Assembly: GCA_012517735.1 (NCBI GenBank)
Contig: JAAYUK010000088.1
Coordinates: 26,705-90,704, forward strand
Source of the DNA: Nitrospiraceae bacterium
GTDB lineage: Bacteria > Nitrospirota > Thermodesulfovibrionia > Thermodesulfovibrionales > Dissulfurispiraceae
Reading direction: 5' to 3'
Length of the DNA: 64,000 nucleotides
Below, piece by piece: positions 1 to 9,617 of this stretch. Within the stretch, counting starts at the first letter, position 1, and every line of letters starts with the position of its first letter. Made by a program: the position numbers and the translations under genes. The notes under the pieces are model-generated. The model ran no database searches. It saw only the letters and a program-made list of their open reading frames with translations, and was not told the origin of the DNA.

Positions 1-613
1 ATTCAGTGATCAGGCAACCGCTGGCCGGAATATCGCTGAAGAGAGACCGGTTTTCGGAAGGATACGGGCGATCAATGCCGCAGCCGAGCACCGCGATTGT
101 GCGACCGCCGGCTGCGAGCGCCCCCCGATGGGCGGTGGTGTCGATTCCCCGGGCAAAGCCGCTGATGACCGTGATCCCTTTTTCCGCCAGTCCCCGTGCC
201 ATAAGATCGGCAGCTTTTCGCCCGTATTCGGTCATGCGGCGCGATCCGACAATCGCCACAGCATAACGGTCAGACTCTTCCAGCGTCCCCTTTTTATACA
301 GCACGAGCGGTGCATCGTCATAGGGGCGGAGCGATTCGGGATAGTCTGCATCGGAATAAAGGATGATGTCGGCGCGAAGCGTCTGGATAGCGGCCAGTTC
401 CCGATCGATGCGCTCCCATGACCGGAAGCCGGTTATCTGGCGGGCTCGGGACTCACCGATACCGTCGACGCTGGTGATATCCCTGTGCGAAGCACGAAAG
501 ACCGCCTCAGGCGAGCCGAACGCAGCCAGCAGGCGCTTTGCCGTCGCCGGACCGATATCTTTCGCAAAGAGCAGCGCCAGCCAGTATTTCAGCTCGTCCT
601 GAGGGTGCTGCAT
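1..613 (-). CDS. dprA: DNA processing protein DprA (3' part off the window)
   Basis: DprA/Smf binds incoming single-stranded DNA and loads RecA during natural transformation. About 204 residues are visible from an ATG at 613; the C-terminal part lies before base 1. An N-terminal HhH-like stretch (FAKDIGPATAKRLL, then SVDGIGESRARQI) is followed by the Rossmann-fold DprA core: VAIVGSRRMTEYGRKAA, then GLAEKGITVISGFARGIDTTAHRGAL and GGRTIAVLGCGIDRPYPSEN, which are family hallmarks. The start lies 14 nt after the argG stop, so it is probably co-transcribed with argG. No clear Shine-Dalgarno is seen, which fits coupling to argG. The identity is firm; only the C-terminal winged helix cannot be checked. 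Confidence 0.92.
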   Translation of the reverse strand, partial: MQHPQDELKYWLALLFAKDIGPATAKRLLAAFGSPEAVFRASHRDITSVDGIGESRARQITGFRSWERIDRELAAIQTLRADIILYSDADYPESLRPYDDAPLVLYKKGTLEESDRYAVAIVGSRRMTEYGRKAADLMARGLAEKGITVISGFARGIDTTAHRGALAAGGRTIAVLGCGIDRPYPSENRSLFSDIPASGCLITE

Positions 614-627
614 GAGAGCGCTCTGTT

Positions 628-1821
628 TCAGCTCCGGAGAATCTGCTGGACGCGGAGCCGGAGCGCGTTCAGCTTGATGAAGCCTTCCGCGTCAGCCTGG
701 TTGTATATCTTTTCCGCCTCAAATGTTGCAAGTTCCGGATGGTACAGCGATTTGTCCGATTTTCTGCCGACGACCAGACAGTTGCCTTTATAGAGCTTCA
801 GGCGCGCAATGCCGCTGACGTTCTTTTGCATCTCGTCGAACATCAGCTGGAGCATCTGCCGCTCTGGGGCAAACCAGAAGCCATAATAGACGAGTTCAGC
901 ATATTTCGGGATCAGGGTGTCGCGGAGGTGGAGCACTTCGCGATCAAGCGTCAATGATTCAACCGCCCGATGAGCAGTATGGAGTACGGTGCCGGCAGGG
1001 GTTTCATACACGCCGCGGGACTTCATGCCGACGAAGCGGTTTTCAACGAGATCGACCCGGCCGATGCCGTTTTCTCCGGCAATGGCGTTGAGCGTCTTGA
1101 AGAGTTCGAACGGTGACATCTTCACGCCGTCAATTGCAACCGGATTGCCGGCCTCATAGGTGATTTCGATGTAGCGCGGCTTGTCCGGGGCTTTCTCCGG
1201 CGGCACCATCATGGTGTACATGTCATCCGTCGGTTCAAGCCACGGGTCTTCGAGAATACCGCCTTCGTAGCTGATGTGCAGGACGTTGCGATCGGTGCTG
1301 TACGGCTTGTCCTTGGTGGCCTTGACCGGAATACCGTGTTTTTCCGCATACTCGATCAATGACTGGCGGGAGTTGAACTCCCACTCGCGCCATGGGCAGA
1401 TCGCCTTGATGTCCGGCTTCAGGGCATAGTAGGTCATCTCGAAGCGGACCTGGTCGTTGCCTTTGCCGGTTGAGCCATGGGCAACGGCGTTTGCGCCTTC
1501 CTTGATCGCGATTTCGATCTGTTTTTTTGCAATCAGCGGCCGGGCAATCGAGGTGCCGAGCAGGTAGACTCCTTCATAGACAGCATTGGCCCGGAGCATG
1601 GGAAAGATGAAGTCGCGGACAAACTCCTCGCGCACATCCTCTACGTAAGCCTTTACTGCACCGGTATTCAGCGCTTTCTGATCAACACCTGACAGGTCTT
1701 CTTCCTGTCCCAGGTCGGCGCAGAAGGCAACAACTTCGGCATCATATTTTTCGATGAGCCATTTAATGGCAACCGACGTATCCAGCCCGCCGGAATAGGC
1801 AAGTACAATCTTGTTTTTCAT
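628..1821 (-). CDS. argG: Argininosuccinate synthase
   Basis: Catalyses ATP-dependent condensation of citrulline and aspartate to argininosuccinate, the penultimate step of arginine synthesis, in the cytoplasm. The 397-residue product has the usual family length (about 400). The N-terminal PP-loop [15 protein letters not shown] and the motifs [30 protein letters not shown] and [15 protein letters not shown] are all present. A longer frame opens at 1884, but the ATG at 1821 is preceded by AGGAGG at good spacing and gives the conserved N-terminus [12 protein letters not shown], so 1821 is chosen. dprA follows after 14 nt. A stem-loop lies between it and the upstream LTA-synthase-like gene, so argG likely has its own promoter. 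Confidence 0.97.
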   Translation of the reverse strand: MKNKIVLAYSGGLDTSVAIKWLIEKYDAEVVAFCADLGQEEDLSGVDQKALNTGAVKAYVEDVREEFVRDFIFPMLRANAVYEGVYLLGTSIARPLIAKKQIEIAIKEGANAVAHGSTGKGNDQVRFEMTYYALKPDIKAICPWREWEFNSRQSLIEYAEKHGIPVKATKDKPYSTDRNVLHISYEGGILEDPWLEPTDDMYTMMVPPEKAPDKPRYIEITYEAGNPVAIDGVKMSPFELFKTLNAIAGENGIGRVDLVENRFVGMKSRGVYETPAGTVLHTAHRAVESLTLDREVLHLRDTLIPKYAELVYYGFWFAPERQMLQLMFDEMQKNVSGIARLKLYKGNCLVVGRKSDKSLYHPELATFEAEKIYNQADAEGFIKLNALRLRVQQILRS

Positions 1822-1870
1822 GGTACAACCTCCTGAGTAGTTCCTGAATACGTAATGGAAGTATAACTTT

Positions 1871-1909
1871 AGCAGAAAGGGCAACAGGTTGTGAAGCGAC
1901 CTGTTGCCC
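1871..1909 (-). terminator. Rho-independent-type terminator after the LTA-synthase-like gene
   Basis: A perfect 11-bp stem (1879-1889 with 1899-1909, arm GGGCAACAGGT) closes a 9-nt loop. Read on the minus strand it is followed by TTTCTGCT. It sits directly after the stop of the gene at 1916-3859 and upstream of argG, where it would insulate the two. The T-run is short, so efficiency is uncertain. Confidence 0.62.
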
Positions 1910-1915
1910 GGATGA

Positions 1916-3859
1916 TTACTGTTCCCAGAGATTCAGACGGTGATTGAAGAGATAGGCAGCAGACTGATAATAGGACACCGCCTCATCCACAACTTCCTGC
2001 CCCACAGTGCTGAAAAACGGTATGGGGCTCAGATCTGCCAGCTTGCGAATGCCAACCTGCTGTTTCAGATCAAGAATGACCAGCATACCGTCGTCGATAT
2101 AGCCGAGTTTCTGGTAGGTGCCAATAAAGGCTTCTCCCTCTTCCTGCAGATGAGCATGAAGAACATCCCGACCGAGGAATTTGGACACATATGAGAAATT
2201 CAGCAGACCGAGAATCGTCGGTGCGATGTCGATTTGGCTGACGACCTTGTCAAATGCACGCGGGGTGATATGCGCCGGCGAATACACAATCAAGGGGATA
2301 TGATACCGGTCCGGCGGAAGGTCGATTTTTCCTGCGGAACTGGCGCAGTGATCGGCAACGATGACAAAAACGGTATCGGCAAACCACGGCTGTTTTTCAG
2401 CTTCGCTGATAAATTTGCCAATTGCATAGTCAGTGTACTTGACAGCTCCGGCCCGGCCGGTCTTTGAGGGAATATCAATGCGTCCTTCCGGATAGGTATA
2501 CGGACGATGATTGGATGTCGTCATGATATGCGCAAAGAACGGTTTTCCTCCTGTGTAAACGGTGTTTATTTCAGAAATGGCTTTCGTAAAGAGATCCTCA
2601 TCGCACACCCCCCAGACATTTTCGAAATGAATGTCTTTTGGGCTGATTGATGCGCGATCGACGGTTTTATAGCCGTTGTTGCCGAAGAAATAGTTCATGT
2701 TGTCAAAAAAACCATATCCTCCGTAAAGAAAAAGGGATTCGTACCCCTTGTTTCGCATGAGACGACCCCAGGCAAACAGATTTTCATTGTCTGGCCGCTT
2801 GACGATTGATCGTCCGGGGGTCGGAGGAACAGACAGGGTCACCGCTTCGAGCCCTCGATCGGTTCTGGTCCCGGTTGCATATGCCTGTCGGAAAAGGAGA
2901 GAATGCCGCGCAATACGATCCAGATTCGGCGTGAGGTTTTCCTTGTTGCCGAAGGTTCCAAGAAATTCTGCGCTCAGGCTCTCAACCATGATGACAACTA
3001 TGTTGAGTTTTTTTTCAGGGCCGGTGTTTGTGATCTGCCTGCGAATGTCCTGAAAATTGTCCGAGAGAAAGCGTGCATTTTTTTCTTCGCCTAACTCATG
3101 TTTCAGACGGACAAGCGCATCAGCGTCAGGCATTGATCGATAGAACGTGTAATAATCGAGCGAGTTGTTCTTTAACGCTGCAAAGAAATTGTAAATGCCG
3201 TTTGATGCGAGTTCGTTTGCATACGGATTCGGGGATATCCGGGTAAAGGATTGATCGACAAAGCAGAGCGAGAGAACGGGGAGCAGAAGAAAAGCGAACC
3301 CCTTGAAGACTCGGGTTTTGAGAGGTTCTTGCGCAGCAAGCGAAGCAGAGATCGTTTTTCTGAACGCAAGAACAATAACCGTGCATACCAGCCCGATTGC
3401 AATCAGCAGTTCAGTCAGCGGATACGATTCCCGAATGTTCCGGATGACTTCTGTTGTATAGACAAGATAGTCAACTGCAATGAAATTGAAGCGGGTTCCG
3501 AATTCATCGAAGAAAATGTATTCGGCAAATGCATCGAATACCAGCAGGTAGAGTGTGACAAAGACCAGCAGGAAAAAAACCGGTTTGTGGAGTCGGCTCC
3601 GGTACCAGCGATTGGGGACTGCCATGAGATACAGGATGATCGGAATCGAAAAATATAAGGCTGTTATCAGATCATAGAGGAGTCCGATGCCGAAAATGGT
3701 CAGCAGCGACACGATGCCTGCCGGTATCAGTGCGCGTGACTTTATCGTTAATGCAGTCCGGATCAATGTTGCAATTGCAAGAAACCCTGCGATAAAAAGC
3801 GTGAGCGGCCTGAAACGGCCGCCCATGGCTCGCTGAAGGGATTTTTTCAGATCAGGCAT
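1916..3859 (-). CDS. LTA synthase-like phosphoglycerol transferase/sulfatase-fold membrane protein
   Basis: A 647-residue protein with five or so N-terminal membrane segments (roughly residues 15-210) and a C-terminal alkaline-phosphatase/sulfatase-fold domain facing the periplasm. The catalytic region shows [14 protein letters not shown] (metal-binding Glu), [14 protein letters not shown] (nucleophile Thr) and the later [14 protein letters not shown] and [14 protein letters not shown]. This is the LtaS/MdoB/OpgB family, which moves glycerol-phosphate or other phosphoalcohol groups onto glycans or lipids. In a Gram-negative cell the acceptor could be periplasmic glucan or envelope glycan; the sequence does not say which. 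The ATG shares one base with the tatA stop (TAATG), so the two are translationally coupled. Confidence 0.88.
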   Translation of the reverse strand: MPDLKKSLQRAMGGRFRPLTLFIAGFLAIATLIRTALTIKSRALIPAGIVSLLTIFGIGLLYDLITALYFSIPIILYLMAVPNRWYRSRLHKPVFFLLVFVTLYLLVFDAFAEYIFFDEFGTRFNFIAVDYLVYTTEVIRNIRESYPLTELLIAIGLVCTVIVLAFRKTISASLAAQEPLKTRVFKGFAFLLLPVLSLCFVDQSFTRISPNPYANELASNGIYNFFAALKNNSLDYYTFYRSMPDADALVRLKHELGEEKNARFLSDNFQDIRRQITNTGPEKKLNIVVIMVESLSAEFLGTFGNKENLTPNLDRIARHSLLFRQAYATGTRTDRGLEAVTLSVPPTPGRSIVKRPDNENLFAWGRLMRNKGYESLFLYGGYGFFDNMNYFFGNNGYKTVDRASISPKDIHFENVWGVCDEDLFTKAISEINTVYTGGKPFFAHIMTTSNHRPYTYPEGRIDIPSKTGRAGAVKYTDYAIGKFISEAEKQPWFADTVFVIVADHCASSAGKIDLPPDRYHIPLIVYSPAHITPRAFDKVVSQIDIAPTILGLLNFSYVSKFLGRDVLHAHLQEEGEAFIGTYQKLGYIDDGMLVILDLKQQVGIRKLADLSPIPFFSTVGQEVVDEAVSYYQSAAYLFNHRLNLWEQ

Positions 3860-4038
3860 TATTTCTCGCCTTTCTGGTTGGTTGTGACATTGTTCTTCGG
3901 TTCTTCTGCAATACCCTTTTTGAAACCCTGAATGGCTTCACCGAGACTTTTGCCAAGAGACGGGAGCTTGCTCGGTCCGAACACGATCAGAGCAATAACC
4001 AGAATAACAACAAGTTCAGGCATTCCCAGTCCAAACAT
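3859..4038 (-). CDS. tatA: Sec-independent translocase subunit TatA/TatE
   Basis: A 59-residue single-span component of the twin-arginine translocase, which exports folded proteins. One membrane helix (PELVVILVIALIVFGP) is followed by the conserved FGPSKLPSLGKSLGEAIQGFKKG amphipathic helix (split here: FGPSKLPSLG then KSLGEAIQGFKKG) and a polar tail. The frame stays open to 4227, but the ATG at 4038 has AAAGGAG at good spacing and gives the typical MFGLGMPEL start. No tatB or tatC gene lies nearby. It overlaps the next gene by one base. Confidence 0.93.
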   Translation of the reverse strand: MFGLGMPELVVILVIALIVFGPSKLPSLGKSLGEAIQGFKKGIAEEPKNNVTTNQKGEK

Positions 4039-4527
4039 GATATTCTCCTTTTGCATGCAGGCGGATGGATATTCTCCCAATGGTTTCCCAGAGGGGCTGT
4101 GCGCGGAGCGATCAGGAAAATGCAGGGGGGGCGCGAAGCGATGACGCAGCGAAAGAAAACGAATGGATATGCTGAGATGATTCAATCGGTTTGCAATTGC
4201 TTGCATGTACCGTCGCATTGATCCCATGAAATGAAACTGGTGCGTATATGACCGGCGGATCTACTGAGTCGTTCAGATTGTCGTCGTAGCAAACATAGAG
4301 CAGGCTGACAAGGCAAAACATGCAGATCATGAGACTGCACAATGATTTCCTGTGGCGAGTACGCACGGATAACAGGGTGCTTCCTGAATACTCCATAATA
4401 CGCCGATGTTATTGTTAATGGAGCTGTTTTGTCAAATCAAGTGTTGATAACTTGGTGTATTGATGGAGTTGGAAATAGAGGGAATGTTACTTGACCGTCA
4501 GACTGGTCGTTCGCTAAAGTACTCAAT
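4039..4527. other. Long intergenic region between tatA and panC
   Basis: This 489-base gap separates divergent tatA and panC. It holds the tatA ribosome-binding site at its left end and a panC promoter at its right end. A minus-strand frame (4112-4396, 94 codons) contains one hydrophobic stretch (SLMICMFCLVSLLYVCY), but it has no Shine-Dalgarno and no recognisable family, so I do not call it a gene. No tRNA, riboswitch or repeat was recognised. Confidence 0.5.
4491..4520 (+). promoter_or_regulatory. Candidate panC promoter, leaderless geometry
   Basis: TTGACC (4491-4496), an 18-bp spacer and TAAAGT (4515-4520). The -10 box ends 7 nt before the panC ATG at 4528, so transcription would begin at or next to the start codon. 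No Shine-Dalgarno precedes that ATG. Match quality is moderate. Confidence 0.5.
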
Positions 4528-5388
4528 ATGGAAATTATTCGTATTCCCCGTATTGTCCGTGAAACCTCCCGCATCCACAGAAGCAGGGGCCGGTCGGTCG
4601 GCTTTGTGCCGACCATGGGAGCGCTGCATGAAGGCCACCTGAGTCTTGTCCGCCGGGCCAAAGCCGAGAACGATGTGGTGGTGGTCAGCGTTTTCGTCAA
4701 TCCGAGCCAGTTCGGACCGAATGAGGATTTTGAACACTATCCGCGCACTGTCGAAAACGACCTTGCGCTGCTGGAACATGTTGGGGTGGATACGGCGTTT
4801 TTGCCGCCGGTTGAGGCGATGTATCCTGAAGGATTTCAGACGGTTATTTCGGTTGGTGCGCTTGCCGGCCGGCTCTGTGGGGCATTTCGCGTTGGCCACT
4901 TTAACGGTGTGCTGACGGTTGTCAACAAGTTGTTCAACATTGTGCAGCCGACCCGGGCATATTTCGGCCAGAAGGACTTTCAGCAGACTGTCGTGATCCG
5001 GCGCATGGTTGAAGACCTGAATATGGATATCGAAATTATTGTCTGTCCGACGGTGCGCGAGGAGGATGGACTTGCGATGAGTTCACGGAACGCCTATCTG
5101 GGTGAAGACGAACGCAGGGCGGCTCCTGTTTTGTACCGCACCTTGACCCGTGCTGCTGAAATGATCCGCGGGGGCGATACGACACCGGAGGCTGTCGTCC
5201 GGGTCATGCACGAGATGCTCAGGAGTGAACCGCTCGTGACCGAAGTGCAGTATGCGGGAGTCTATGATCCGGGAACCCTTGATTCGCTTGTGGAATTCCG
5301 GAGGACAACCCTTCTGGCGATTGCGCTCCTGCTGGGCAAAACACGCCTTATCGACAACATGGTGGTTGAGCGTGTGGCGAAAAACTGA
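4528..5388 (+). CDS. panC: Pantothenate synthetase
   Basis: Joins pantoate and beta-alanine with ATP to make pantothenate, the vitamin precursor of CoA. The 286-residue protein shows the nucleotidyltransferase signature PTMGALHEGHLSLV (H34-x-G-H37), VSVFVNPSQFGPNEDF, AYFGQKDFQQ and the KMSKS-like segment MSSRNAYL. Length matches the family. The start codon is the only sensible one but has no ribosome-binding site; the promoter placement suggests a leaderless message. A secreted DUF3124 protein follows after 24 nt. panB and panD are not in the window, although coaE, a later CoA-pathway gene, lies at 22.1 kb. Confidence 0.96.
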   Translation: MEIIRIPRIVRETSRIHRSRGRSVGFVPTMGALHEGHLSLVRRAKAENDVVVVSVFVNPSQFGPNEDFEHYPRTVENDLALLEHVGVDTAFLPPVEAMYPEGFQTVISVGALAGRLCGAFRVGHFNGVLTVVNKLFNIVQPTRAYFGQKDFQQTVVIRRMVEDLNMDIEIIVCPTVREEDGLAMSSRNAYLGEDERRAAPVLYRTLTRAAEMIRGGDTTPEAVVRVMHEMLRSEPLVTEVQYAGVYDPGTLDSLVEFRRTTLLAIALLLGKTRLIDNMVVERVAKN

Positions 5389-5412
5389 TGCGGCATCTGA
5401 ATGGAGGAGGTC

Positions 5413-5913
5413 ATGAACAAAACACAGCAGATCGGCCATATTTGTCGTTCTTTGCTGGCAGCTCTTGTCCTGGTGGCCGGGACATGCTCGGTCAGTGTCG
5501 CCGCTTCTGATTATGTGCTGTCCAAAGGGCAGACCTTATATGTATCTGTGTATTCCAATATCTACAGTTCTCCCAAGAAGATTCCTTTCAATCTTGCAGC
5601 CATCCTGAGTATTCGCAATACCGATATTCATAATCCGGTGCAGATTATTTCTGCCGATTATTATGATACCAAGGGAAGGCTGATCCGGAAGTATTACACG
5701 AGACCGGTAACGCTTGCTCCGTTGGAGTCCACCTATATTTATGTTCCTGAAGAGGATGTCGTCGGCGGCATAGGTGCGAACTTTATTGTGAAATGGTCTG
5801 CTGCCAAGGAAATCAATGTTCCGATTATTGAATGCGTCATGATCGGGATGAAAGGCGGGCAGGGCATTTCATTTGTAAGTCCGGGGCAGGTGATCAAGGA
5901 AAACACCCGCTGA
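5413..5913 (+). CDS. DUF3124 family secreted protein
   Basis: A 166-residue protein with an N-terminal signal peptide (hydrophobic SLLAALVLVAG, likely cleavage after SVSVA), so periplasmic or secreted. The body matches my memory of DUF3124: LSKGQTLYVSVYSNIY, a beta-sandwich-like core with AILSIRNTDIHNP, DYYDTKGRLIRKY, ANFIVKW and the C-terminal IIECVMIGM and GQGISFVSPG. The function is unknown. An ATG at 5401 is also in frame, but GGAGGAGG sits just before the ATG at 5413, which is therefore preferred. It follows panC by 24 nt and probably shares its transcript; no functional link is evident. Confidence 0.8.
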   Translation: MNKTQQIGHICRSLLAALVLVAGTCSVSVAASDYVLSKGQTLYVSVYSNIYSSPKKIPFNLAAILSIRNTDIHNPVQIISADYYDTKGRLIRKYYTRPVTLAPLESTYIYVPEEDVVGGIGANFIVKWSAAKEINVPIIECVMIGMKGGQGISFVSPGQVIKENTR

Positions 5914-5916
5914 CGG

Positions 5917-5934
5917 AAGACGGTTACCCGTCTT
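5917..5934. terminator. Small hairpin between convergent genes
   Basis: A perfect 7-bp stem (AAGACGG at 5917-5923 with CCGTCTT at 5928-5934) closes a 4-nt loop. It lies between the convergent DUF3124 gene and glgC and overlaps the glgC stop codon. There is no convincing T-run on either side, so a terminator role is only tentative. Confidence 0.3.
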
Positions 5935-7186
5935 ACGACAGTGATGAGATAACCGCCTTCGGGACGACGACGATGCCTCCCGGACTGACATGAAAGCGCT
6001 TTTTGTCTTCTTTTCTGTCGTATCCTATCACGGTTCCTGACGGTATATAGACATTCTTGTCGATTATCGCCCGGCGTATTTTGCAGTGGCGGCCGATCTC
6101 GACATTTTCCATGAGGATGGACTCCATCACCGTTGCCCAGCTGTTGATTCTGACATTCGGCGAGAGCACCGAGTTCTGTACCCGTCCGCCGCTGATGATG
6201 CATCCGTCGGTGACAATGGAATCGAGCGCCTGCCCGAGTCTCCCGCCTTCGTACTCCTGCGCAAAGACGAACTTGGCGGGCGGGTACTGGCGCAGATGGG
6301 TTCTGATCGGCCAGTCGTTGTCATAGAGGTTGAGCTGGGGGTCGACCGAGACCAGGTCCATGTTTGCTTCCCAGTACGCATCGAGCGTACCTACGTCGCG
6401 CCAGTATTTGGCGGTTTTCTTGTTTTCGTCCCGGAAATTATAGGCGAATACTTTCCCGGTCTTGATCAGATCAGGAATGATGTTCTTCCCGAAATCGTGG
6501 CTGGATGTGCTGCCTGCGTCCTTTTTGAGCGCGGATACGATATCATCGGTATTGAAAAGATAGATACCCATTGACGCCAGGCATTCATTTGTGCGGCCGG
6601 GGATGGTCTTCGGCGCTGCGGGTTTCTCTTCAAATCCGATAATGCGGTTTTCCTCATCGACCTGCATGACGCCGAATGCACGGGCATCTTTTTTGGTGAC
6701 TTCGATAGCCGCAATTGTGGCAAGAGCATTGTTATGTATGTGAAAATCGAGCATCTCGGAGTAATCCATTTTATAGATATGGTCTCCGGAGAGCACCAGA
6801 AGGTAGGGCAGGCCGATCTTTTCGATAAAGAATATGTTCTGATAGACCGCATCCGCGGTGCCCTCATACCATCGTTCACCGACCTGCTGCTGCGCAGGAA
6901 TGGTGTAAATGAATTCGCCCAGGTCCGGTGATACGAGTCTTGACCAGCCGAGTTGTATGTGGCGATCGAGCGAGAGGGACTTGTATTGGGTCATGACCGC
7001 GATTTTCATGATATTCGCATTGATACAGTTGCTGAGGGTGAAATCGATGATGCGGTACTTGCCCCCGAAGGGTACCGCCGGTTTGGCACGGGGAATGGTC
7101 AGGGGAGAGAGACGCTCTCCTTTGCCTCCCGCAAGGACTACTGCCAGAACATTGCGCGTCCGTGACGAAAGTTTCGCTTTGGGCAT
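5933..7186 (-). CDS. glgC: Glucose-1-phosphate adenylyltransferase
   Basis: Makes ADP-glucose from ATP and glucose-1-phosphate, the committed step of bacterial glycogen synthesis. The 417-residue product carries the nucleotidyltransferase signature LAVVLAGGKGERLSPLT, then KPAVPFGGKYRIIDFTLSN (split: KPAVPFGGKYRI, IDFTLSN), WYEGTADAVYQN, VLSGDHIYKMDY and SMGIYLFN. A C-terminal left-handed beta-helix (IVTDGCIISGG onward) follows. The ATG at 7186 lies 6 nt after a near-consensus -10 box. A GH57 glycosidase at 34-36 kb and pyruvate phosphate dikinase at 54.6 kb complete a picture of glycogen storage fed by gluconeogenesis. Confidence 0.96.
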   Translation of the reverse strand: MPKAKLSSRTRNVLAVVLAGGKGERLSPLTIPRAKPAVPFGGKYRIIDFTLSNCINANIMKIAVMTQYKSLSLDRHIQLGWSRLVSPDLGEFIYTIPAQQQVGERWYEGTADAVYQNIFFIEKIGLPYLLVLSGDHIYKMDYSEMLDFHIHNNALATIAAIEVTKKDARAFGVMQVDEENRIIGFEEKPAAPKTIPGRTNECLASMGIYLFNTDDIVSALKKDAGSTSSHDFGKNIIPDLIKTGKVFAYNFRDENKKTAKYWRDVGTLDAYWEANMDLVSVDPQLNLYDNDWPIRTHLRQYPPAKFVFAQEYEGGRLGQALDSIVTDGCIISGGRVQNSVLSPNVRINSWATVMESILMENVEIGRHCKIRRAIIDKNVYIPSGTVIGYDRKEDKKRFHVSPGGIVVVPKAVISSLS

Positions 7187-7192
7187 ACCCTC

Positions 7193-7221
7193 ACTATATC
7201 AGGGAACAGGTTGTCTGTCAA
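7193..7221 (-). promoter_or_regulatory. glgC promoter, near-consensus and leaderless geometry
   Basis: Read on the minus strand: TTGACA (7221-7216, perfect), a 17-bp spacer, TATAGT (7198-7193, five of six). Only 6 nt separate the -10 box from the glgC ATG at 7186, placing the transcription start on or beside the A of the start codon. The clearest case of a pattern that recurs in this window. Confidence 0.8.
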
Positions 7222-7325
7222 CGAAACGGGATGGATGTTCGAAGGGGTTATTTCGGGTGCTCCGGGTGGAAAATTCGCAAAATGCTCTGCTAATATAACT
7301 TTCGACTTTTTGGAAGGGGGGTTTC

Positions 7326-8060
7326 ATGAAAGGACAGACGGCGTTGGTTACAGGCGCGGGCCGCGGAATCGGGAAATCGATTGCCGAGGCGCTGGCGCGG
7401 CGTGGAGCGAACATTGTGGTGGCGGATGTGAACCTCGACATTGCAAAAGAGGTGGCTGCTGATCTTGAGAAGCTTGGTGTCAGGACATGTGCCCTGAACG
7501 TCGACGTGTCGAATGCGGCTGGGGTGGCAGCCATGTTCGAGGAAGCGGTCAAGGTATTCGGCAGGATTGAGATTGTGGTAAACAATGCGGGCATTACCCG
7601 TGACGGTCTGCTGATGCGCATGAAAGAAGAGGACTGGGATGCGGTTTTGAATATCAATCTCAAAGGGGCGTTCCTCTGCACGCAGCAGGCGATAAAGGTT
7701 ATGGCGAAGCAGCGGTACGGACGTATCGTCAATATTGCGTCAGTTGTCGGATGCATGGGCAATGCGGGTCAGGCAAACTACAGTGCGTCGAAGGCGGGTC
7801 TGATCGGTCTGACAAAAACGACCGCCAAGGAATATGCCAGCCGCGGTATTACCGTCAACGCTGTTGCGCCGGGTTTCATCAAGACAGCCATGACGGATGC
7901 CTTGCCTGACAATGTCAAGGAAGAGATGATCAAGGCGATCCCGCTCAACGCCTTCGGGACTGCGGAAGATGTCGCCAATGCCGTTGTGTTTCTTGCTGCG
8001 CCGGAGACGGGGTACATTACCGGACAGGTGATCCATGTCAACGGCGGCATGTATATGTAA
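7326..8060 (+). CDS. fabG: 3-oxoacyl-ACP reductase FabG
   Basis: NADPH-dependent reduction of 3-oxoacyl-ACP in type II fatty acid synthesis. The 244-residue short-chain dehydrogenase has the cofactor motif TGAGRGIG (9-16), NNAG (86-89) and the catalytic set S139, Y152, K156 (NYSASKAG). It ends with the typical YITGQVIHVNGGMYM. A purine-rich Shine-Dalgarno (GGAAGGGGGG) precedes the ATG. It heads fabG-acpP-fabF-rnc. The usual upstream partners plsX, fabH and fabD are absent, since glgC diverges here, so the cluster is either split or reduced. Confidence 0.95.
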   Translation: MKGQTALVTGAGRGIGKSIAEALARRGANIVVADVNLDIAKEVAADLEKLGVRTCALNVDVSNAAGVAAMFEEAVKVFGRIEIVVNNAGITRDGLLMRMKEEDWDAVLNINLKGAFLCTQQAIKVMAKQRYGRIVNIASVVGCMGNAGQANYSASKAGLIGLTKTTAKEYASRGITVNAVAPGFIKTAMTDALPDNVKEEMIKAIPLNAFGTAEDVANAVVFLAAPETGYITGQVIHVNGGMYM

Positions 8061-8148
8061 AATAGTAGAAAAAAAGCAGCATATCTGCGTACAATAGTAT
8101 CTTCGCGCCCCGTTCGGGAGCGTGGACAATTACGAGGAGGTTTCAGAA

Positions 8149-8376
8149 ATGGTTGAAGAAAAAGTAAAAGAGATTATCGCAAAGCAGCTCGGCGTGGATC
8201 CGTCTGCAGTGACCCCCGAGGCGTCGTTTGTTGAGGATCTCGGCGCTGATTCGCTTGATACGGTCGAGCTTGTTATGGCATTTGAGGAGGCATTCAACAT
8301 CGAGATTCCTGATGAGGATGCCGAGAAGATCACGAAAGTCAAAGACGCTGTAGATTATATTGCAAAGAAAGTCTGA
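8149..8376 (+). CDS. acpP: Acyl carrier protein
   Basis: Carries growing acyl chains on a 4'-phosphopantetheine arm attached to Ser35 in the motif [10 protein letters not shown]. The 75-residue acidic protein has the standard length and fold-defining residues ([33 protein letters not shown]). An upstream in-frame ATG at 8122 exists, but GAGGAGG lies just before the ATG at 8149, giving the canonical N-terminus. Its TGA overlaps the fabF ATG by one base (TGATG), so the two are translationally coupled. Confidence 0.97.
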   Translation: MVEEKVKEIIAKQLGVDPSAVTPEASFVEDLGADSLDTVELVMAFEEAFNIEIPDEDAEKITKVKDAVDYIAKKV

Positions 8377-9617
8377 TGAGTAGAAGAAGAGTCGTCGTCA
8401 CCGGCCTTGGCATGATCTCGCCGCTCGGTATCGGCGTCGAGGCTTCGTGGAAAGCTGCCCTTGCGGGGAAAAGCGGCATAGGAAGGATTACCCAGTTTGA
8501 CTGCTCCGCCTACCCGGTGCAGATTGCCGGCGAAGTCAAGGACTTCAATCCCGAACAGTGGATCGAGCCGAAAGAGGTCAAAAAAATGGATCGCTTCATC
8601 CAGTTCGGTCTGGCAGCGTCCCAGATGGCGATGGATGATTCCGGCTTTGTCATAACCCCCGAAAATGCCGAGCGTGTCGGTGTTTGTGTCGGCGCGGGTA
8701 TGGGGGGGCTCGGGTCAATCGAACTATATCACTCGGTGCTGGTCGAAAAAGGGCATCGCCGCGTGTCGCCGTTCTTCATTCCGATGGTCATCATCAACCT
8801 TGCTGCCGGCAATATCTCGATTCGTTTTGGTGCAAAAGGGCCGAACGTTTCTCCGGTGACCGCCTGCGCCACCGGAAGCCACTCTATCGGTGAGGCTGCC
8901 CGGTGGATTGAGCGCGGCGACTGCGATATGGTGATTGCCGGTGGTGTGGAGTCGACGATCACTCCGCTCGGCATTGCCGGATTTGCGTCCATGAAGGCGC
9001 TTTCGACCAGGAACGATGCCCCGGAGAAAGCAAGCCGTCCATTTGATGCCGGCCGCGACGGATTCGTCATGGGAGAGGGCGGCGGTATCCTGATCGTAGA
9101 ATCTCTTGAGAGTGCCCTTGCGAGGAAAGCGAAGATTTATGCTGAAATCGTCGGGTTCGGCATGTCGGGAGATGCGTATCACATGTCTGCTCCAGCGCCG
9201 AAAGGTGAGGGTGCGGCTCGTTGTATGGCGCTTGCCATCAAGGATGCTGGCATCGCGCCGGAGGCTGTCGGCTATGTCAATGCGCATGGCACGTCGACTC
9301 CCTTTGGTGATGAGCTTGAGACTGCAGCCATCAAGACGGTTTTTGGTGAGCATGCGTACAAACTCTGTGTCAGCTCGACAAAGTCCATGACCGGGCATCT
9401 GCTTGGTGCAGCGGGCGGTGTGGAAGCGATCTTTACCATTATGAGTATTGTGGACGGTATGGTCCCGCCGACCATCAATCTCGAGCAGCCGGATCCGGAG
9501 TGCGATCTCGATTACGTTCCGCATCAGGCCCGCAAGCTTGAGCTTGAGTGCGCGCTCTCCAATTCCTTTGGATTTGGTGGAACGAATGCATCGGTCATTT
9601 TCAAGAAATACTGCTGA
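8376..9617 (+). CDS. fabF: 3-oxoacyl-ACP synthase II (KAS II)
   Basis: Elongates acyl-ACP with malonyl-ACP. The 413-residue protein has the Cys-His-His triad: C164 in [14 protein letters not shown], His in [15 protein letters not shown], and His in [16 protein letters not shown]. The C-terminus ends with [16 protein letters not shown]. It overlaps acpP by one base and its 3' end overlaps rnc by 32 nt, consistent with one transcript. A second, more diverged ketoacyl synthase lies at 12.2-13.4 kb; this one is the likely housekeeping enzyme because of its operon position. Confidence 0.97.
   Translation: MSRRRVVVTGLGMISPLGIGVEASWKAALAGKSGIGRITQFDCSAYPVQIAGEVKDFNPEQWIEPKEVKKMDRFIQFGLAASQMAMDDSGFVITPENAERVGVCVGAGMGGLGSIELYHSVLVEKGHRRVSPFFIPMVIINLAAGNISIRFGAKGPNVSPVTACATGSHSIGEAARWIERGDCDMVIAGGVESTITPLGIAGFASMKALSTRNDAPEKASRPFDAGRDGFVMGEGGGILIVESLESALARKAKIYAEIVGFGMSGDAYHMSAPAPKGEGAARCMALAIKDAGIAPEAVGYVNAHGTSTPFGDELETAAIKTVFGEHAYKLCVSSTKSMTGHLLGAAGGVEAIFTIMSIVDGMVPPTINLEQPDPECDLDYVPHQARKLELECALSNSFGFGGTNASVIFKKYC

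Noticed and set aside
4112..4396. Possible 94-residue minus-strand membrane peptide
   Set aside because: One hydrophobic stretch but no Shine-Dalgarno and no family; compositional chance is the simpler reading.
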